Assembly: GCA_036924835.1 (NCBI GenBank)
Contig: JBAGRR010000001.1
Coordinates: 3,177,001-3,241,000, forward strand
Direction of reading: 5' to 3'
Source: Nitrobacteraceae bacterium AZCC 1564
GTDB lineage: Bacteria > Pseudomonadota > Alphaproteobacteria > Rhizobiales > Xanthobacteraceae
DNA: 64,000 bases
The position numbers were made by a program, and so were the translations under genes. Shown here one piece after another: positions 29,207 to 39,120 of this stretch (the stretch's first letter is position 1; every line of letters starts with the position of its first letter). The notes below the pieces were generated by a model. The model saw only the letters and a list, made by a program, of their open reading frames with translations, was not told where the DNA came from and made no database searches.

Positions 29207-29527
29207 TCAAGCGATGCGCGACATGTTTTCATCATTTGATGCGGTCGTTGCCGTTCGCGCGGTCACACGGCCATAGGCTGCGAGTGCATCGGTTGGTGTC
29301 GCTCGCCGCAGAGTTCGTGTCTGTGGAGCTTGCTCGGCCGTCGCAATTAAATGGGTCACGAAGGACGCGTTGGGGCGGGTCGAAACGTGACGATGCGATG
29401 ACGTGCGCTCCTGTGCTCGCCCGATCGGGACCAATGCGGTGCTTGCCCCGCCATCGACGGCTTCTGCCCGAGCATTCCGCGTGGTTTCGAATGCTCCGAA
29501 GTTTGCCGTAGGATTGATGTTCACCAT
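29207..29527 (-). CDS. Conserved-looking small protein, 106 residues
   Basis: ATG 29527 starts a 106-residue frame (MVNINPTANFGAFETTRNAR at the N-terminus). It contains RPNASFVTHLIATAEQAPQ, then TRTLRRATPTDALAAYGRV, which resembles short uncharacterised proteins common in Bradyrhizobium relatives (xFxxHLIAxxxxxPQTRxxRRAxPxxAxxAY). This is from memory of the pattern, not from a search. It is convergent with the gene at 28392. It could be a spurious frame. Confidence 0.5.
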   Translation of the reverse strand: MVNINPTANFGAFETTRNARAEAVDGGASTALVPIGRAQERTSSHRHVSTRPNASFVTHLIATAEQAPQTRTLRRATPTDALAAYGRVTARTATTASNDENMSRIA

Positions 29528-29638
29528 GCGCCGCCTGTCTCGTTTTGGGACGTGAATCGTCCGTTGAGACAGGCATCGCAAGGGCCGTGCCGGATATGGT
29601 TGGCGATGGTTATCAGCGTTTTTGCATTGTTCACGACG

Positions 29639-29802
29639 GTAGCGCCGCGGATTTGAAGTTCTTCTCAGTGGGGCCGCGAGTTCGATGAAGAACTTCAAAT
29701 CCAAAAGCGGCACTCAAATCATAGGCTTGCTAGTGTCCTGATTCCGAAGTTCGCATCCGAGCAAGCCGCAAGCCTTTGCGAACTTCGGAATCGGGAGACT
29801 AG
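29639..29802 (-). repeat. CTAG double-hairpin repeat unit 7 (class E)
   Basis: Hairpins about 29639-29716 and 29730-29802, spacer AAATCATAGGCTTG region, reverse orientation. Arms GCGGATTTGAAGTTCTTC and GATTCCGAAGTTCGCA. The first foot has decayed. It lies between the small protein gene and the GGDEF/EAL gene; 29803-29879 is that gene's leader. Confidence 0.85.
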
Positions 29803-29879
29803 TTGGCACATTCTTCAAGAACATGGGCTAGGCTGCTCGCCACGGAACGTTTTATCCTGAAGCAGCGAATCAGCTGGGC

Positions 29880-31643
29880 GTGTCCTGGAATGAGGCGACC
29901 TTGACAACCACCCCTGAGCCCCCGGCCGCCAACTTTGCACCAAAAGCCACAAAATCCGGGCCTGCAGGTGTCCCGGATATCCTCACCGTTCTGGGACATG
30001 CGACTTTTGTCTGGGACATCGTGGGTAACTCCTTGCAGTGGAGCGACAACGTAAGATCTGTGTTGCCCGAGATTCCGGCTGAGGCGTTGTCGAGGGCGTC
30101 GGATTTTTCGAAGCTGATCGAGCCCTCGCGCGGCGTACGATCTGATGCCGTGTTGAATTCGACCGGCTCTGATGCGGGGCAGGGTGTGCCATATCAGATC
30201 GAGTATGGCATCCGCGCGAGTATGTCCGCCCCCCTGCTTTGGATCGAGGAGATCGGATGCTGGTTCGCCGGCGCAGATGGAAGACCTGTACGCGCGTTAG
30301 GTCTCGTTCGAGTTAATAATGAGCGCCGCGCGCGTGACGAACAGCTCCTGAAGCTTTCGCAGAACGATCCATTGACTGGCGAATTCAATCGCACGCGTGT
30401 GGTCGCTGCGCTGGCCGAGATGATTGAGGAAGCTGCACGATTCCGCTCTTCGTTCGCTTTCATGCTGGTCGGCATCGATCATTTGGCCCGTATCAATGAT
30501 GCCTTTGGGTATGATGTCGCCGATGGCGTCATTCTGGAAGTGGCCAGGCGGATTCGCGCACGGCTGCGCGGGGGCGACATTCTTGGACGCTTTTCCGGCA
30601 ATAAATTCGGCCTGATTCTGAAGAACTGCACCGTGGACGACATGAATGTTGCAGCCGAGCGGTTTTTGGCCGGCATTCGTGACGAGGTCGTGCCAACGCC
30701 GCTGGGGCCGGTGGCCGTGACGGCGTCGATCGGTGCGATCAGCGTGCCGCGTCATGCGCGCACGGCGGAAGAGGCCATGAACCGAACACAGGAGGCGCTT
30801 GATCTCGCTAAGGCCCGACGTCGCGGCTCACTGATGCAATGGCGTCCGAGCGTCGAGCGTGATGCCCAGCGTCGCGTCAATATTCGTGTAACCGATGAAA
30901 TCGTGACCGCGCTGAACGAGCGTCGGATCGTCATGGCCTATGAGCCGGTGGTCACTACGACGTCGCGACAGATCGCCTTCCACGAATGTCTCGTGCGGAT
31001 GAGACAGGAAGACGGCGAATATTCGCTGTCACCTGATATCGTTCCGGTCGCCGAGAAGCTCGGTCTCATCCGGCTTGTCGATCATCGCGTGCTTGAGCTT
31101 GTGGTTGCCGAGTTGGCGGATGCGCCGCATGCGCAGCTCAGCCTCAATATCTCGCCTGCGACCACGATGGACCCTGACTGGTGGGCCAGCATCGAGTCGC
31201 TGATGCGCGCGCATCCTGGCGTTGCCGAGCGACTGATCGTTGAGATCACCGAGACGGTTGCGATCCAGGATCTCGACGACGTGAGAGGTTTCGTCACGCG
31301 TCTGAAGAATTTGGGCAGCAGGATTGCAATCGATGATTTTGGTGCGGGCTATACGTCGTTCCGCAATCTGCGCAAACTCGGCGTCGATATCGTGAAGGTC
31401 GATGGCGCATTTGTGCAGAATATTGCGCGGTCATCCGACGACCGGGCCTTCGTTCAGACGCTGATCGATCTTGCGCACCGGCTGAACATTCAAACAGTTG
31501 CCGAATGGGTGCAGGACGAGGAATCGGCGAAGCAACTGCAAGGGTGGGGATGTGATTACATCCAGGGCCGTCTGACTGGCCTTGCCTCACTGACGCGCTT
31601 AGGGCCCGCGCCCACAGTCTCTCCCATCACCGCCACGCGGTGA
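29880..31643 (+). CDS. GGDEF/EAL protein with degenerate GGDEF site
   Basis: A 587-residue cyclic-di-GMP protein. A PAS-like N-terminal region (about 30-150) is followed by a GGDEF domain (about 160-320) whose active-site loop reads SGNKF instead of GGDEF, so it should not make cyclic-di-GMP. The EAL domain (about 335-570) starts ECLVRM in place of EALVR but keeps the Asn of NISPAT, the Glu of EITET, DDFGAGYTS, KVDG and TVAEWV, so phosphodiesterase activity is plausible. The start is a GTG at 29880. No membrane segment was seen, so it is probably cytoplasmic. Confidence 0.85.
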   Translation: MSWNEATLTTTPEPPAANFAPKATKSGPAGVPDILTVLGHATFVWDIVGNSLQWSDNVRSVLPEIPAEALSRASDFSKLIEPSRGVRSDAVLNSTGSDAGQGVPYQIEYGIRASMSAPLLWIEEIGCWFAGADGRPVRALGLVRVNNERRARDEQLLKLSQNDPLTGEFNRTRVVAALAEMIEEAARFRSSFAFMLVGIDHLARINDAFGYDVADGVILEVARRIRARLRGGDILGRFSGNKFGLILKNCTVDDMNVAAERFLAGIRDEVVPTPLGPVAVTASIGAISVPRHARTAEEAMNRTQEALDLAKARRRGSLMQWRPSVERDAQRRVNIRVTDEIVTALNERRIVMAYEPVVTTTSRQIAFHECLVRMRQEDGEYSLSPDIVPVAEKLGLIRLVDHRVLELVVAELADAPHAQLSLNISPATTMDPDWWASIESLMRAHPGVAERLIVEITETVAIQDLDDVRGFVTRLKNLGSRIAIDDFGAGYTSFRNLRKLGVDIVKVDGAFVQNIARSSDDRAFVQTLIDLAHRLNIQTVAEWVQDEESAKQLQGWGCDYIQGRLTGLASLTRLGPAPTVSPITATR

Positions 31644-31686
31644 CAGGGACCATTTAGTAACCGCAGCCTCTAGTGGCGTCTGCGCG

Positions 31687-32289
31687 TTAGCCTTTGTTCT
31701 CGGGCTCTCGCGCCATACGTTCGAGGCGATCCTGCATCTCTTTCATCTGACGCTTGAGATCGTCGATATCATCGGCAGGTGGTTCGCCGCCATTTGGCGG
31801 CGTATCATCGCCGAGAGGGCCTTCCTTGCGTGAAGGTGCGGCGAACGGCTTGAACATCGAGAATGTTCGCTCGAACATTTCCATGTTGCGGCGGACGTGC
31901 TCTTCCAGCGGCGCGAAGGGCGTCATGCTGAAAGTGTTGGTCATTTGCTTGCGGAATTTTTCTTGTTCGCGCGTCAGCGTATCGATCGACTGCTCGAGGT
32001 ACTTTGGAACCACCATCTGCATGCTGTCGCCATAGAAGCGAATGAGCTGGCGCAGGAAAGTGGTTGGCAGCAGATTCTGTCCAGCCTTGTTTTCTTGCTC
32101 GAAAATAATCTGGGCCAGAACTGAGCGTGTGATGTCGTCGCCGGTCTTCGCATCGTAGACGAGAAAGTCTTCGCCTTCCTTCACCATGGCTGCGAGATCT
32201 TCAAGTGTGACGTAAGTGCTGGTTCCGGTGTTGTAGAGACGCCGGTTAGCGTACTTTTTTATGGTAATCGGCTGATCAGATTTTGCCAT
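31687..32289 (-). CDS. phaR: Polyhydroxyalkanoate synthesis repressor
   Basis: A 200-residue PHB/PHA accumulation regulator. The N-terminal DNA-binding domain starts ITIKKYANRRLYNTGTSTYV near residue 10, followed by LEDLAAMVKEGEDFLVYDAK and a PHB-accumulation domain (QIIFEQENKAGQNLLP onward). The tail ends in a coiled-coil-like DDLKRQMKEMQDRLERM. ATG 32289 (MAKSDQPIT) is the conserved start. PhaR binds PHA granules and phasin promoters. It is divergent from phaA. Confidence 0.92.
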   Translation of the reverse strand: MAKSDQPITIKKYANRRLYNTGTSTYVTLEDLAAMVKEGEDFLVYDAKTGDDITRSVLAQIIFEQENKAGQNLLPTTFLRQLIRFYGDSMQMVVPKYLEQSIDTLTREQEKFRKQMTNTFSMTPFAPLEEHVRRNMEMFERTFSMFKPFAAPSRKEGPLGDDTPPNGGEPPADDIDDLKRQMKEMQDRLERMAREPENKG

Positions 32290-32469
32290 GGACTCACACA
32301 TACCTATCGAGGGATGGAACCGCCGGACATCGCCGAGGGCAGTGCAAACAATGCGACGCAATAAACTAAGCACTTTCAGGTAAGTACTGCCACCGTTTTA
32401 TGCAGGAGGGTTAATCGGGCGGCGCGGATCGGCCCCCACCAGCCATGCGCCGGATGCATCAATTCGCAA

Positions 32470-32538
32470 CTAGTGGGGCGGACTTGACGTTCGCTACCCT
32501 GCTCGCCGCGCATGCGAACGTTGGAATCGGACCACTAG
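32470..32538. repeat. Single chimeric CTAG hairpin (class F remnant)
   Basis: A lone 69-bp element in the phaR-phaA gap. Its left half (CTAGTGGGGCGGACTTGACG) matches the start of the first hairpin at 36911 and its right half (GCGAACGTTGGAATCGGACC) matches the end of the second hairpin at 36998-37074. It looks like a unit reduced by deletion between the similar apical stems. The rest of 32290-32638 must hold both promoters; none is called with confidence. Confidence 0.75.
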
Positions 32539-32581
32539 GCTGATTGACACCCGCTACATACATTAAGAGGATGCGGCCTGA

Positions 32582-33814
<1,233 letters not shown>

Positions 33815-33876
33815 TCCTAAGCCCGCTTCGAATGATAATGGTTTTGTAACGTCAACGCACTGCACAATACAAAATC

Positions 33877-33908
33877 AAAATGCCCGGCAATCTGCCGGGC
33901 ATTTTTTC
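33877..33908 (+). terminator. Terminator between phaA and phaB
   Basis: TGCCCGGCA (33881-33889) pairs with TGCCGGGCA (33893-33901), extended by A and T runs, then six T. It implies that phaB has its own promoter or depends on readthrough. Confidence 0.88.
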
Positions 33909-33982
33909 TTGCCGTCCCTTCAAATGGCCGAAATACTTTCCTTCCATAAGAGGCGTCAGAAATTTTTGAGGAGATATTCGGG

Positions 33983-34708
33983 ATGGCACGCGTGGCATTG
34001 GTGACGGGCGGAACGCGCGGCATCGGGGCGGCGATTAGCAAAGCTCTGAAGGCTGCCGGCTATACCGTTGCGGCAAATTATGCCGGGAATGATGAAGCTG
34101 CGGCGAAGTTCAAGGCGGCAACCGGCATCCCCGTCTACAAGTGGGATGTAAGTTCTTTCGACGCCTGCGCGGACGGAATCAAGAAAGTTGAGTCGGAGAT
34201 TGGACCCATCGAGGTGCTGGTCAACAATGCCGGCATCACCCGCGATGTCCCTTTCCACAAGATGACGCTCGATCAGTGGAATGCCGTCATGAACACAAAC
34301 CTCGGTTCGCTGTTCAACATGACGCGGCCAGTGATCGAGGGCATGCGCGCCCGCAAGTTTGGACGCATCATCAACATCTCATCGATCAACGGCCAGAAGG
34401 GGCAATTCGGTCAGGTGAACTATTCGGCGTCCAAGGCCGGCGACATTGGATTCACCAAGGCTTTGGCACTGGAGAACGCGCGCGGTGGCGTCACGGTGAA
34501 CGCGATTTGCCCCGGCTACATCAATACCGAGATGGTGCAGGCTGTGCCAAAGGACGTGCTGGAAAAGAACGTGATTCCGCAGATCCCAACCAATCGTCTC
34601 GGTGAACCGGAAGAAATTGCGCGTTCGGTGGTGTTTCTGGCTTCCGATGACTCAGGCTTTATTACCGGCTCGACCCTGACCATCAACGGTGGTCAGTACT
34701 TGCACTAA
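33983..34708 (+). CDS. phaB: Acetoacetyl-CoA reductase
   Basis: A 241-residue short-chain dehydrogenase that reduces acetoacetyl-CoA to (R)-3-hydroxybutyryl-CoA with NADPH. The cofactor motif TGGTRGIG is at residues 8-15, NNAG near residue 85, the catalytic Ser in NISSINGQKGQFGQ and Tyr/Lys in NYSASKAG near residue 148. SxNGQKGQFGQVNYSASK is typical of PhaB. A GAGGAG box lies about 10 bases upstream. Confidence 0.93.
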   Translation: MARVALVTGGTRGIGAAISKALKAAGYTVAANYAGNDEAAAKFKAATGIPVYKWDVSSFDACADGIKKVESEIGPIEVLVNNAGITRDVPFHKMTLDQWNAVMNTNLGSLFNMTRPVIEGMRARKFGRIINISSINGQKGQFGQVNYSASKAGDIGFTKALALENARGGVTVNAICPGYINTEMVQAVPKDVLEKNVIPQIPTNRLGEPEEIARSVVFLASDDSGFITGSTLTINGGQYLH

Positions 34709-34762
34709 AAATCCGACTTCTGGAGGGTGGCGTCGTTGCGATTCGCGTGGCACTGATCCGCG

Positions 34763-35638
34763 ATGACGTCTTCCACCGCTACCCTTGTCGGCCTTGCGGC
34801 CATTGTTATGTGGTCGTTGCTTGCGGCGCTGACCGTGGCAACCGGCCGCGTCCCGCCGTTTCAGTTGCTGGCGATGACATTTGCGATCGGCGCCTGCATC
34901 GGTCCGTTGACCTGGCTGTGGCGGCCCGGTGCCGTAGCCGCTTTGCGTCAGCCCGCTCTGGTGTGGGCTGTCGGCGTGGGAGGTTTATTCGGCTACCACG
35001 CCTTGTACTTTCTGGCCCTGCGACTGGCGCCACCTGCCGAAGCCGGTTTGCTGAATTATCTCTGGCCCCTTCTTATCGTGTTGCTGTCCTCGTTGCTGCC
35101 GGGCGAGCGGTTGGCACCGCACCATATCATTGGTGCGATCCTCGGCTTCGCGGGGACCATCCTGCTGTTTGCCGGCAACAACGGATCTGACGTCAACGCC
35201 GGTTACATTCCCGGCTTCATCGCGGCTTTCATCGCCGCTTTTGTCTGGGCCGGCTATTCCGTGATGTCGCGCAAGCTGGCGGCGGTGCCAACTGATGCGG
35301 TCGCCGGATTTTGCCTTGCGACCGCCGCTCTCGCTGCTGGGATGCACACTCTCCTGGAAGTGACCGTATGGCCTGAGACATCGGGGCAGTGGCTAGCCAT
35401 CATTGCACTTGGTGTAGGTCCAGTAGGAATTGCATTCTTTGTGTGGGACATCGGCATGAAGCGCGGCGACATCCGCGTGCTTGGGGCGGCGTCATATGCC
35501 ACACCTTTGCTATCGACGGCGTTTCTCATCATCGCCGGCTTTGCAAAGCCGACAACAACGCTCGCCATCGCCGCTGCCCTGATTGCAGGAGGCGGACTGA
35601 TCGCTGCGAAGGACATGGTGTTCGGCAAGAAGTTTTAA
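34763..35638 (+). CDS. EamA-domain DMT transporter (YddG-like)
   Basis: A 291-residue protein with about ten membrane segments. The stretch GYHALYFLALRLAPPAEAGL followed by NYLWPLLIVLLSSLLPGERL is typical of the branch that includes aromatic amino acid exporters. Substrate not established. It converges on the cupin gene and their stop codons overlap by 4 bases. Confidence 0.8.
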   Translation: MTSSTATLVGLAAIVMWSLLAALTVATGRVPPFQLLAMTFAIGACIGPLTWLWRPGAVAALRQPALVWAVGVGGLFGYHALYFLALRLAPPAEAGLLNYLWPLLIVLLSSLLPGERLAPHHIIGAILGFAGTILLFAGNNGSDVNAGYIPGFIAAFIAAFVWAGYSVMSRKLAAVPTDAVAGFCLATAALAAGMHTLLEVTVWPETSGQWLAIIALGVGPVGIAFFVWDIGMKRGDIRVLGAASYATPLLSTAFLIIAGFAKPTTTLAIAAALIAGGGLIAAKDMVFGKKF

Positions 35639-36072
35639 GCTGGTCTCCAGTCCGCCGGCGCAAGTTCGAACCTTGCAAAATCAAAGCCCGGCGCGACGGT
35701 GCATCCCACCAGCGTCCAATCTCCGGTTGTTTCTGCGGCCTGCCACGCATGCCCTGGAACGACGGCTTGCGGAAGATCACCGGCGGATAAATCTTGTCCC
35801 AATCGAACGGCGCGCTTGCCGGTATCATCAGCGATGTGAAGTATCAGCGCGCTGCCGGCGTAATAGTGCCAGATCTCCACCGCATCGATGCGATGCCAGT
35901 GCGACTTTTCACCGCGCGCCAGCAGAAAATAGATTGCGGTAGAGGCTGTGCGACCAGCGCTATTTTCGACAGCATCGCGAAATGTTTCGCGAAAGTGCCC
36001 TCCCTCGGGATGCGGTTTGAGGCCAAGGCGTGCAATGACCTCGGCTGCAGTGAGGGATGATTGCTGTGACAT
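35635..36072 (-). CDS. Cupin family protein, DUF985
   Basis: A 145-residue cupin. The metal-site stretches KSHWHRIDAVEIWHYYAGSA (near residue 56) and the LGCTVAPGFDFARFE end (near residue 123) match the DUF985 cupins. Its ATG shares one base with the gloB stop codon (TAATG), so it is translated in tandem with gloB. Function unknown. Confidence 0.85.
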   Translation of the reverse strand: MSQQSSLTAAEVIARLGLKPHPEGGHFRETFRDAVENSAGRTASTAIYFLLARGEKSHWHRIDAVEIWHYYAGSALILHIADDTGKRAVRLGQDLSAGDLPQAVVPGHAWQAAETTGDWTLVGCTVAPGFDFARFELAPADWRPA

Positions 36073-36839
36073 TATGCCTTGTTCTTGCGCTCGCGCAGCT
36101 CGCCAAACACTTCTGCTGGCGTTTTCCCAGCTAAGCCGACAGCCGCAGCGACGCTTGGCACGTCAGCACGCAGGAAGACGTTGGCTTCCTTCTCGTCACG
36201 GATCAGCGTTGGGATTGTCGGCTGGTTTGCAGCGCGCTGGCGCGTGACTTCCTCGGCGCGGGTTTTCAGCGCAGGATTGGTCGGTTCGATGCTGAGCGCG
36301 AACTTGACGTTCGAGGCCGTGTATTCGTGTCCGCAATACACCCTCATGTCGTTCGGTAGTGCGCGGAGCTTCAGAAGTGAGTCCCACATCATCGGATAGG
36401 TACCTTCGAAGACGCGGCCGCAGCCGATCGAGAATAACGTATCGGCACAGAACAATGCGCGTTCGGCATCGAACACGTAGCTGATGTGATCGAGCGTATG
36501 ACCAGGCGTCTCCAGCACGCGCGCCGCGAGATTTCCGACTTTGACGGTAGAGCCTTCCTTTACGCGTTCGTCGACGAGAGGAATGGCGGTTCCCTTGTCA
36601 TGCGGCGCGACGACGCGGCAATCGTATTTACTTTTGAGATCGGGGATGCCGCCGACATGGTCCGCATGATGATGAGTCACCAGAATGTCGGTCAGCGTCC
36701 AGCCCTCACGCTGCAGCGCCTTGATGATCGGTCCTGCTTCCGGCGCGTCGATCGAGGCGGTCGCCTTTGTCGCCGGGTCATGAATCAAATAGCCGAAATT
36801 GTCGGACAAGCAGGGAAAAAGTCGGATCTCGGCAGCCAT
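36072..36839 (-). CDS. gloB: Hydroxyacylglutathione hydrolase (glyoxalase II)
   Basis: A 255-residue metallo-beta-lactamase-fold enzyme that hydrolyses S-lactoylglutathione in methylglyoxal detoxification. The binuclear metal motif THHHADHVGG is near residue 55, GHTLDHISY near residue 113 and the C-terminal VYCGHEYTASNVKFAL near residue 167, with the glyoxalase II C-terminal domain present. ATG 36839 (MAAEIRLFPCLSDNFGYL) is the conserved start. It is divergent from the methyltransferase at 37301. Confidence 0.93.
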   Translation of the reverse strand: MAAEIRLFPCLSDNFGYLIHDPATKATASIDAPEAGPIIKALQREGWTLTDILVTHHHADHVGGIPDLKSKYDCRVVAPHDKGTAIPLVDERVKEGSTVKVGNLAARVLETPGHTLDHISYVFDAERALFCADTLFSIGCGRVFEGTYPMMWDSLLKLRALPNDMRVYCGHEYTASNVKFALSIEPTNPALKTRAEEVTRQRAANQPTIPTLIRDEKEANVFLRADVPSVAAAVGLAGKTPAEVFGELRERKNKA

Positions 36840-36910
36840 AGCGTCTCCGTTCATCAGCATTACGACCACGGTAACACGACCGCCCTGCCGAGTGAAATGT
36901 GTTAACGCCA

Positions 36911-37074
36911 CTAGTGGAGTGGATTTGACATTCGCTACCCGCCGCGAGTCCGTCGAGCGAATGTCAAATCCAAAACTCCACTAGAAAATTATATTGGCTA
37001 GTGATCCTTTGATTCTAACACCCGCAGGAGGTGCCTGCTGAAACGGGATGCGAACGTTAGAATCGGACCACTAG
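36911..37074 (-). repeat. CTAG double-hairpin repeat unit 9 (class F)
   Basis: Hairpins 36911-36984 and 36998-37074, spacer AAAATTATATTGG. Arms GGATTTGACATTCGCT and GATTCTAAC(A/G)-type. Its last CTAG is also the first CTAG of the next unit, so the two stand head to tail with a shared foot. Confidence 0.88.
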
Positions 37075-37234
37075 TGTCCCGTCTCCGAATAACCGACCCG
37101 TTTGCGGCGCGCTCGCGCGGTTATCCGGAGACGGAAGGATACGAGTAACTATAATTCTAGTGTGGTTCAGGTCCAGAAGTACACTTACAGGATTTGCGGA
37201 GAAAATGAAGCGAACTTCTGGACCATCACACTAC
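37071..37234 (+). repeat. CTAG double-hairpin repeat unit 10 (class A hairpin plus class B hairpin)
   Basis: Hairpins 37071-37145 (arms GTCTCCGAATAACCG) and 37157-37234 (arms GGTCCAGAAGT), spacer TAACTATAATT. Outer feet have decayed to CGAG and CTAC. Together with unit 9 it fills most of the gloB-methyltransferase gap (36840-37300). Confidence 0.85.
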
Positions 37235-37300
37235 AATCCCTGACCGACGTGGGCCGGAGCCCCGCTGCATGCGCCGATAGGTCATGTTAGGTTCGAACTC

Positions 37301-38056
37301 ATGACAATCGATGTGATCGATCTTCGCAACTTCTATTCGCAGCGCCTGGGTACCGTGGCGCGACGGTTGATCAGTCGCGGCATCCAAAGACTTTGGCCGC
37401 ATGCGGAAGGCATGCGTGTCGCAGGGATAGGGTATCCGACGCCCTATCTCGGTCTGTTCCGTGAGAACGCTGAGCGCTGTATCGCGCTCATGCCGGCGGC
37501 ACAGGGTGTTATGAAGTGGCCAACAGCGCGTCCGACGTTGTCGACGCTTGTTAATGAATTCTCCTTGCCGCTCGCGGACGCCGCGATCGATCGTATCCTG
37601 GTTGTTCATACGCTGGAAATATCAGACGATCCTGAGGGGTTGCTACGGGAAGTTTGGCGTGTGCTTGCGCCGTCGGGGCGCATGATGGCGGTTATTCCGA
37701 ATCGCCGCGGCGTCTGGGCGCGAACCGACAACACGCCGTTCGGTCACGGCCGTCCTTATTCGCGTTCGCAGATCACCCAGCTGTTGCGGCAGACTTGGTT
37801 CACGCCAACGGCCTGGGGCGAAGCGCTGTTCATGCCGCCGATCGAGGGAGGATGGATCTTGCGTTCAGCGATGGCGTGGGAGCGAATGAGCGCCGCTGTG
37901 TCCTCGCCATTCGCGGGTGTGCACATCGTGGAGGCGTCGAAGCAGGTCTATCGCGCCATCCCCGCGCGCCGGGAGCGGACACGGCTTATCCCGGCCATGC
38001 CACCAGTGCTCGTTCCAACGCCCACCCGGCGGGATGACACATCAGCGATCGGTTAG
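37301..38056 (+). CDS. Class I SAM-dependent methyltransferase
   Basis: A 251-residue protein with a Rossmann methyltransferase core: motif I is weak (GIGYPTPYLGLF near residue 48), and the downstream LPLADAAIDRILVVHTLEIS followed by EGLLREVWRVLAPSGRMM (near residues 90-130) is the typical UbiE/BioC-like half. The C-terminus (about 215-251) is Pro/Arg-rich. Substrate unknown. Pairing with gloB across a divergent gap is common in relatives, by memory. Confidence 0.8.
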   Translation: MTIDVIDLRNFYSQRLGTVARRLISRGIQRLWPHAEGMRVAGIGYPTPYLGLFRENAERCIALMPAAQGVMKWPTARPTLSTLVNEFSLPLADAAIDRILVVHTLEISDDPEGLLREVWRVLAPSGRMMAVIPNRRGVWARTDNTPFGHGRPYSRSQITQLLRQTWFTPTAWGEALFMPPIEGGWILRSAMAWERMSAAVSSPFAGVHIVEASKQVYRAIPARRERTRLIPAMPPVLVPTPTRRDDTSAIG

Positions 38057-38080
38057 AGCGTTTTCGAGCGAAGTAGCGAC

Positions 38081-38241
38081 CTAGTGGTCCGATTTGAACG
38101 CTCGCATCCCGTCTTGGTGGCACTCTTGCGAACGTTAGAATCAAAGGACCACTAGCAAATATATAGTTTGAGCGGAGCTTCGGGATTTGACGTTCGCATC
38201 ACGAATTCGCGGCAAGCACGGGGGCATATCCGCTCCACTCG
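38081..38241 (+). repeat. CTAG double-hairpin repeat unit 11 (class F, degraded)
   Basis: Hairpin 1 at 38081-38155 is intact (feet CTAGTGGTCC and GGACCACTAG). Hairpin 2, about 38168-38241, has lost its left CTAG and its right foot reads ACTCG. It lies between two convergent genes. Confidence 0.8.
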
Positions 38242-38343
38242 TTCGCGTGAAGAAAACGCGTCAAACAGGAATCTAGGGCTTCGGTATCCGAAGCCCTAGG
38301 ACCGGTCGCATCCTTCGTATTTTTGATGACCTGACTTCTCGGA

Positions 38344-39120
38344 TCAGTCGCCCGCGGAGCTGAAATCATCGCTCGGAGGCGCGGCGATCTGACTCTCCGC
38401 GGGGCGGGGGCCCGGCGGACGGCGCCGGCGACGATGGCCGAAGCGTTCGCCATTCGGACGTTCGCCGTTCGAGCTTCCGCCACTCTCGTGCCCGTTTGTC
38501 GCTGGCTGTGGTTGCGCGCCACCGGTGATAAACGACGGCAGGCGATCCACTTGGTCATTTTCTGAATGCTGAATGGACGGCTGCGAACGGTGTTCGCGCT
38601 GTTCACGGTAGTCTTCACGCGGCTGACGGTCTTCTCGCGGTTGCCGGTCTTCACGCGGCTGGCGCTGCTCGCGCGGCTGGGCCTGATAAGGCTGAGCCTC
38701 GCGCGGCTGATATTGCGGCTGAGGCTGCTGAACGGGGATAAACCCGGGTTCGGCGCCGAAGCTCGAATAGCCATCGCTATCCTCGCCGCTGTCATCCATG
38801 TCGATGTCGGTACGAACCATCGGCTGTTGTTGCTGCGGCTGGTTTTGGCGCATTTGCTCCTGGGCCGCCGCGATCAGGCGGTAATAATGTTCCGCGTGCT
38901 GATAGTAATTTTCTGCTGCAACCGGGTCGCCCGAGCTCCGCGCATCGCGCGCAAGCTGGACATATTTCTCGGCGATGTGGGATGCGGTGCCGCGGATCTT
39001 GATGTCGGGTCCGTTGGATTCAAAAACCCGGGTCATCGGGTTCTGGCCGCGGCGGTTGTTATTGTTGTTATTGTTGTTCCGACCGCGCATACGCTTGTTG
39101 TTGTTCGGACCGTTTCTCAT
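38344..39120 (-). CDS. DUF4167 protein, Asn/Gln/Arg-rich
   Basis: A 258-residue low-complexity protein. The N-terminus has an Asn run and RGRNN/RRGQN patches; the DUF4167 core DIKIRGTASHIAEKYVQLA, then RDARSSGDPVAAENYYQHAE (residues about 39-78), follows. The middle is Gln/Pro-rich with a repeated QPREDR heptad (about 150-185), and the tail is Arg-rich (FGHRRRRRPPGPRP). It is probably nucleic-acid binding and partly disordered; function is unestablished. It lies next to prmC-prfA as in related genomes. ATG 39120 (MRNGPNNNK) is used. Confidence 0.85.
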   Translation of the reverse strand: MRNGPNNNKRMRGRNNNNNNNNRRGQNPMTRVFESNGPDIKIRGTASHIAEKYVQLARDARSSGDPVAAENYYQHAEHYYRLIAAAQEQMRQNQPQQQQPMVRTDIDMDDSGEDSDGYSSFGAEPGFIPVQQPQPQYQPREAQPYQAQPREQRQPREDRQPREDRQPREDYREQREHRSQPSIQHSENDQVDRLPSFITGGAQPQPATNGHESGGSSNGERPNGERFGHRRRRRPPGPRPAESQIAAPPSDDFSSAGD

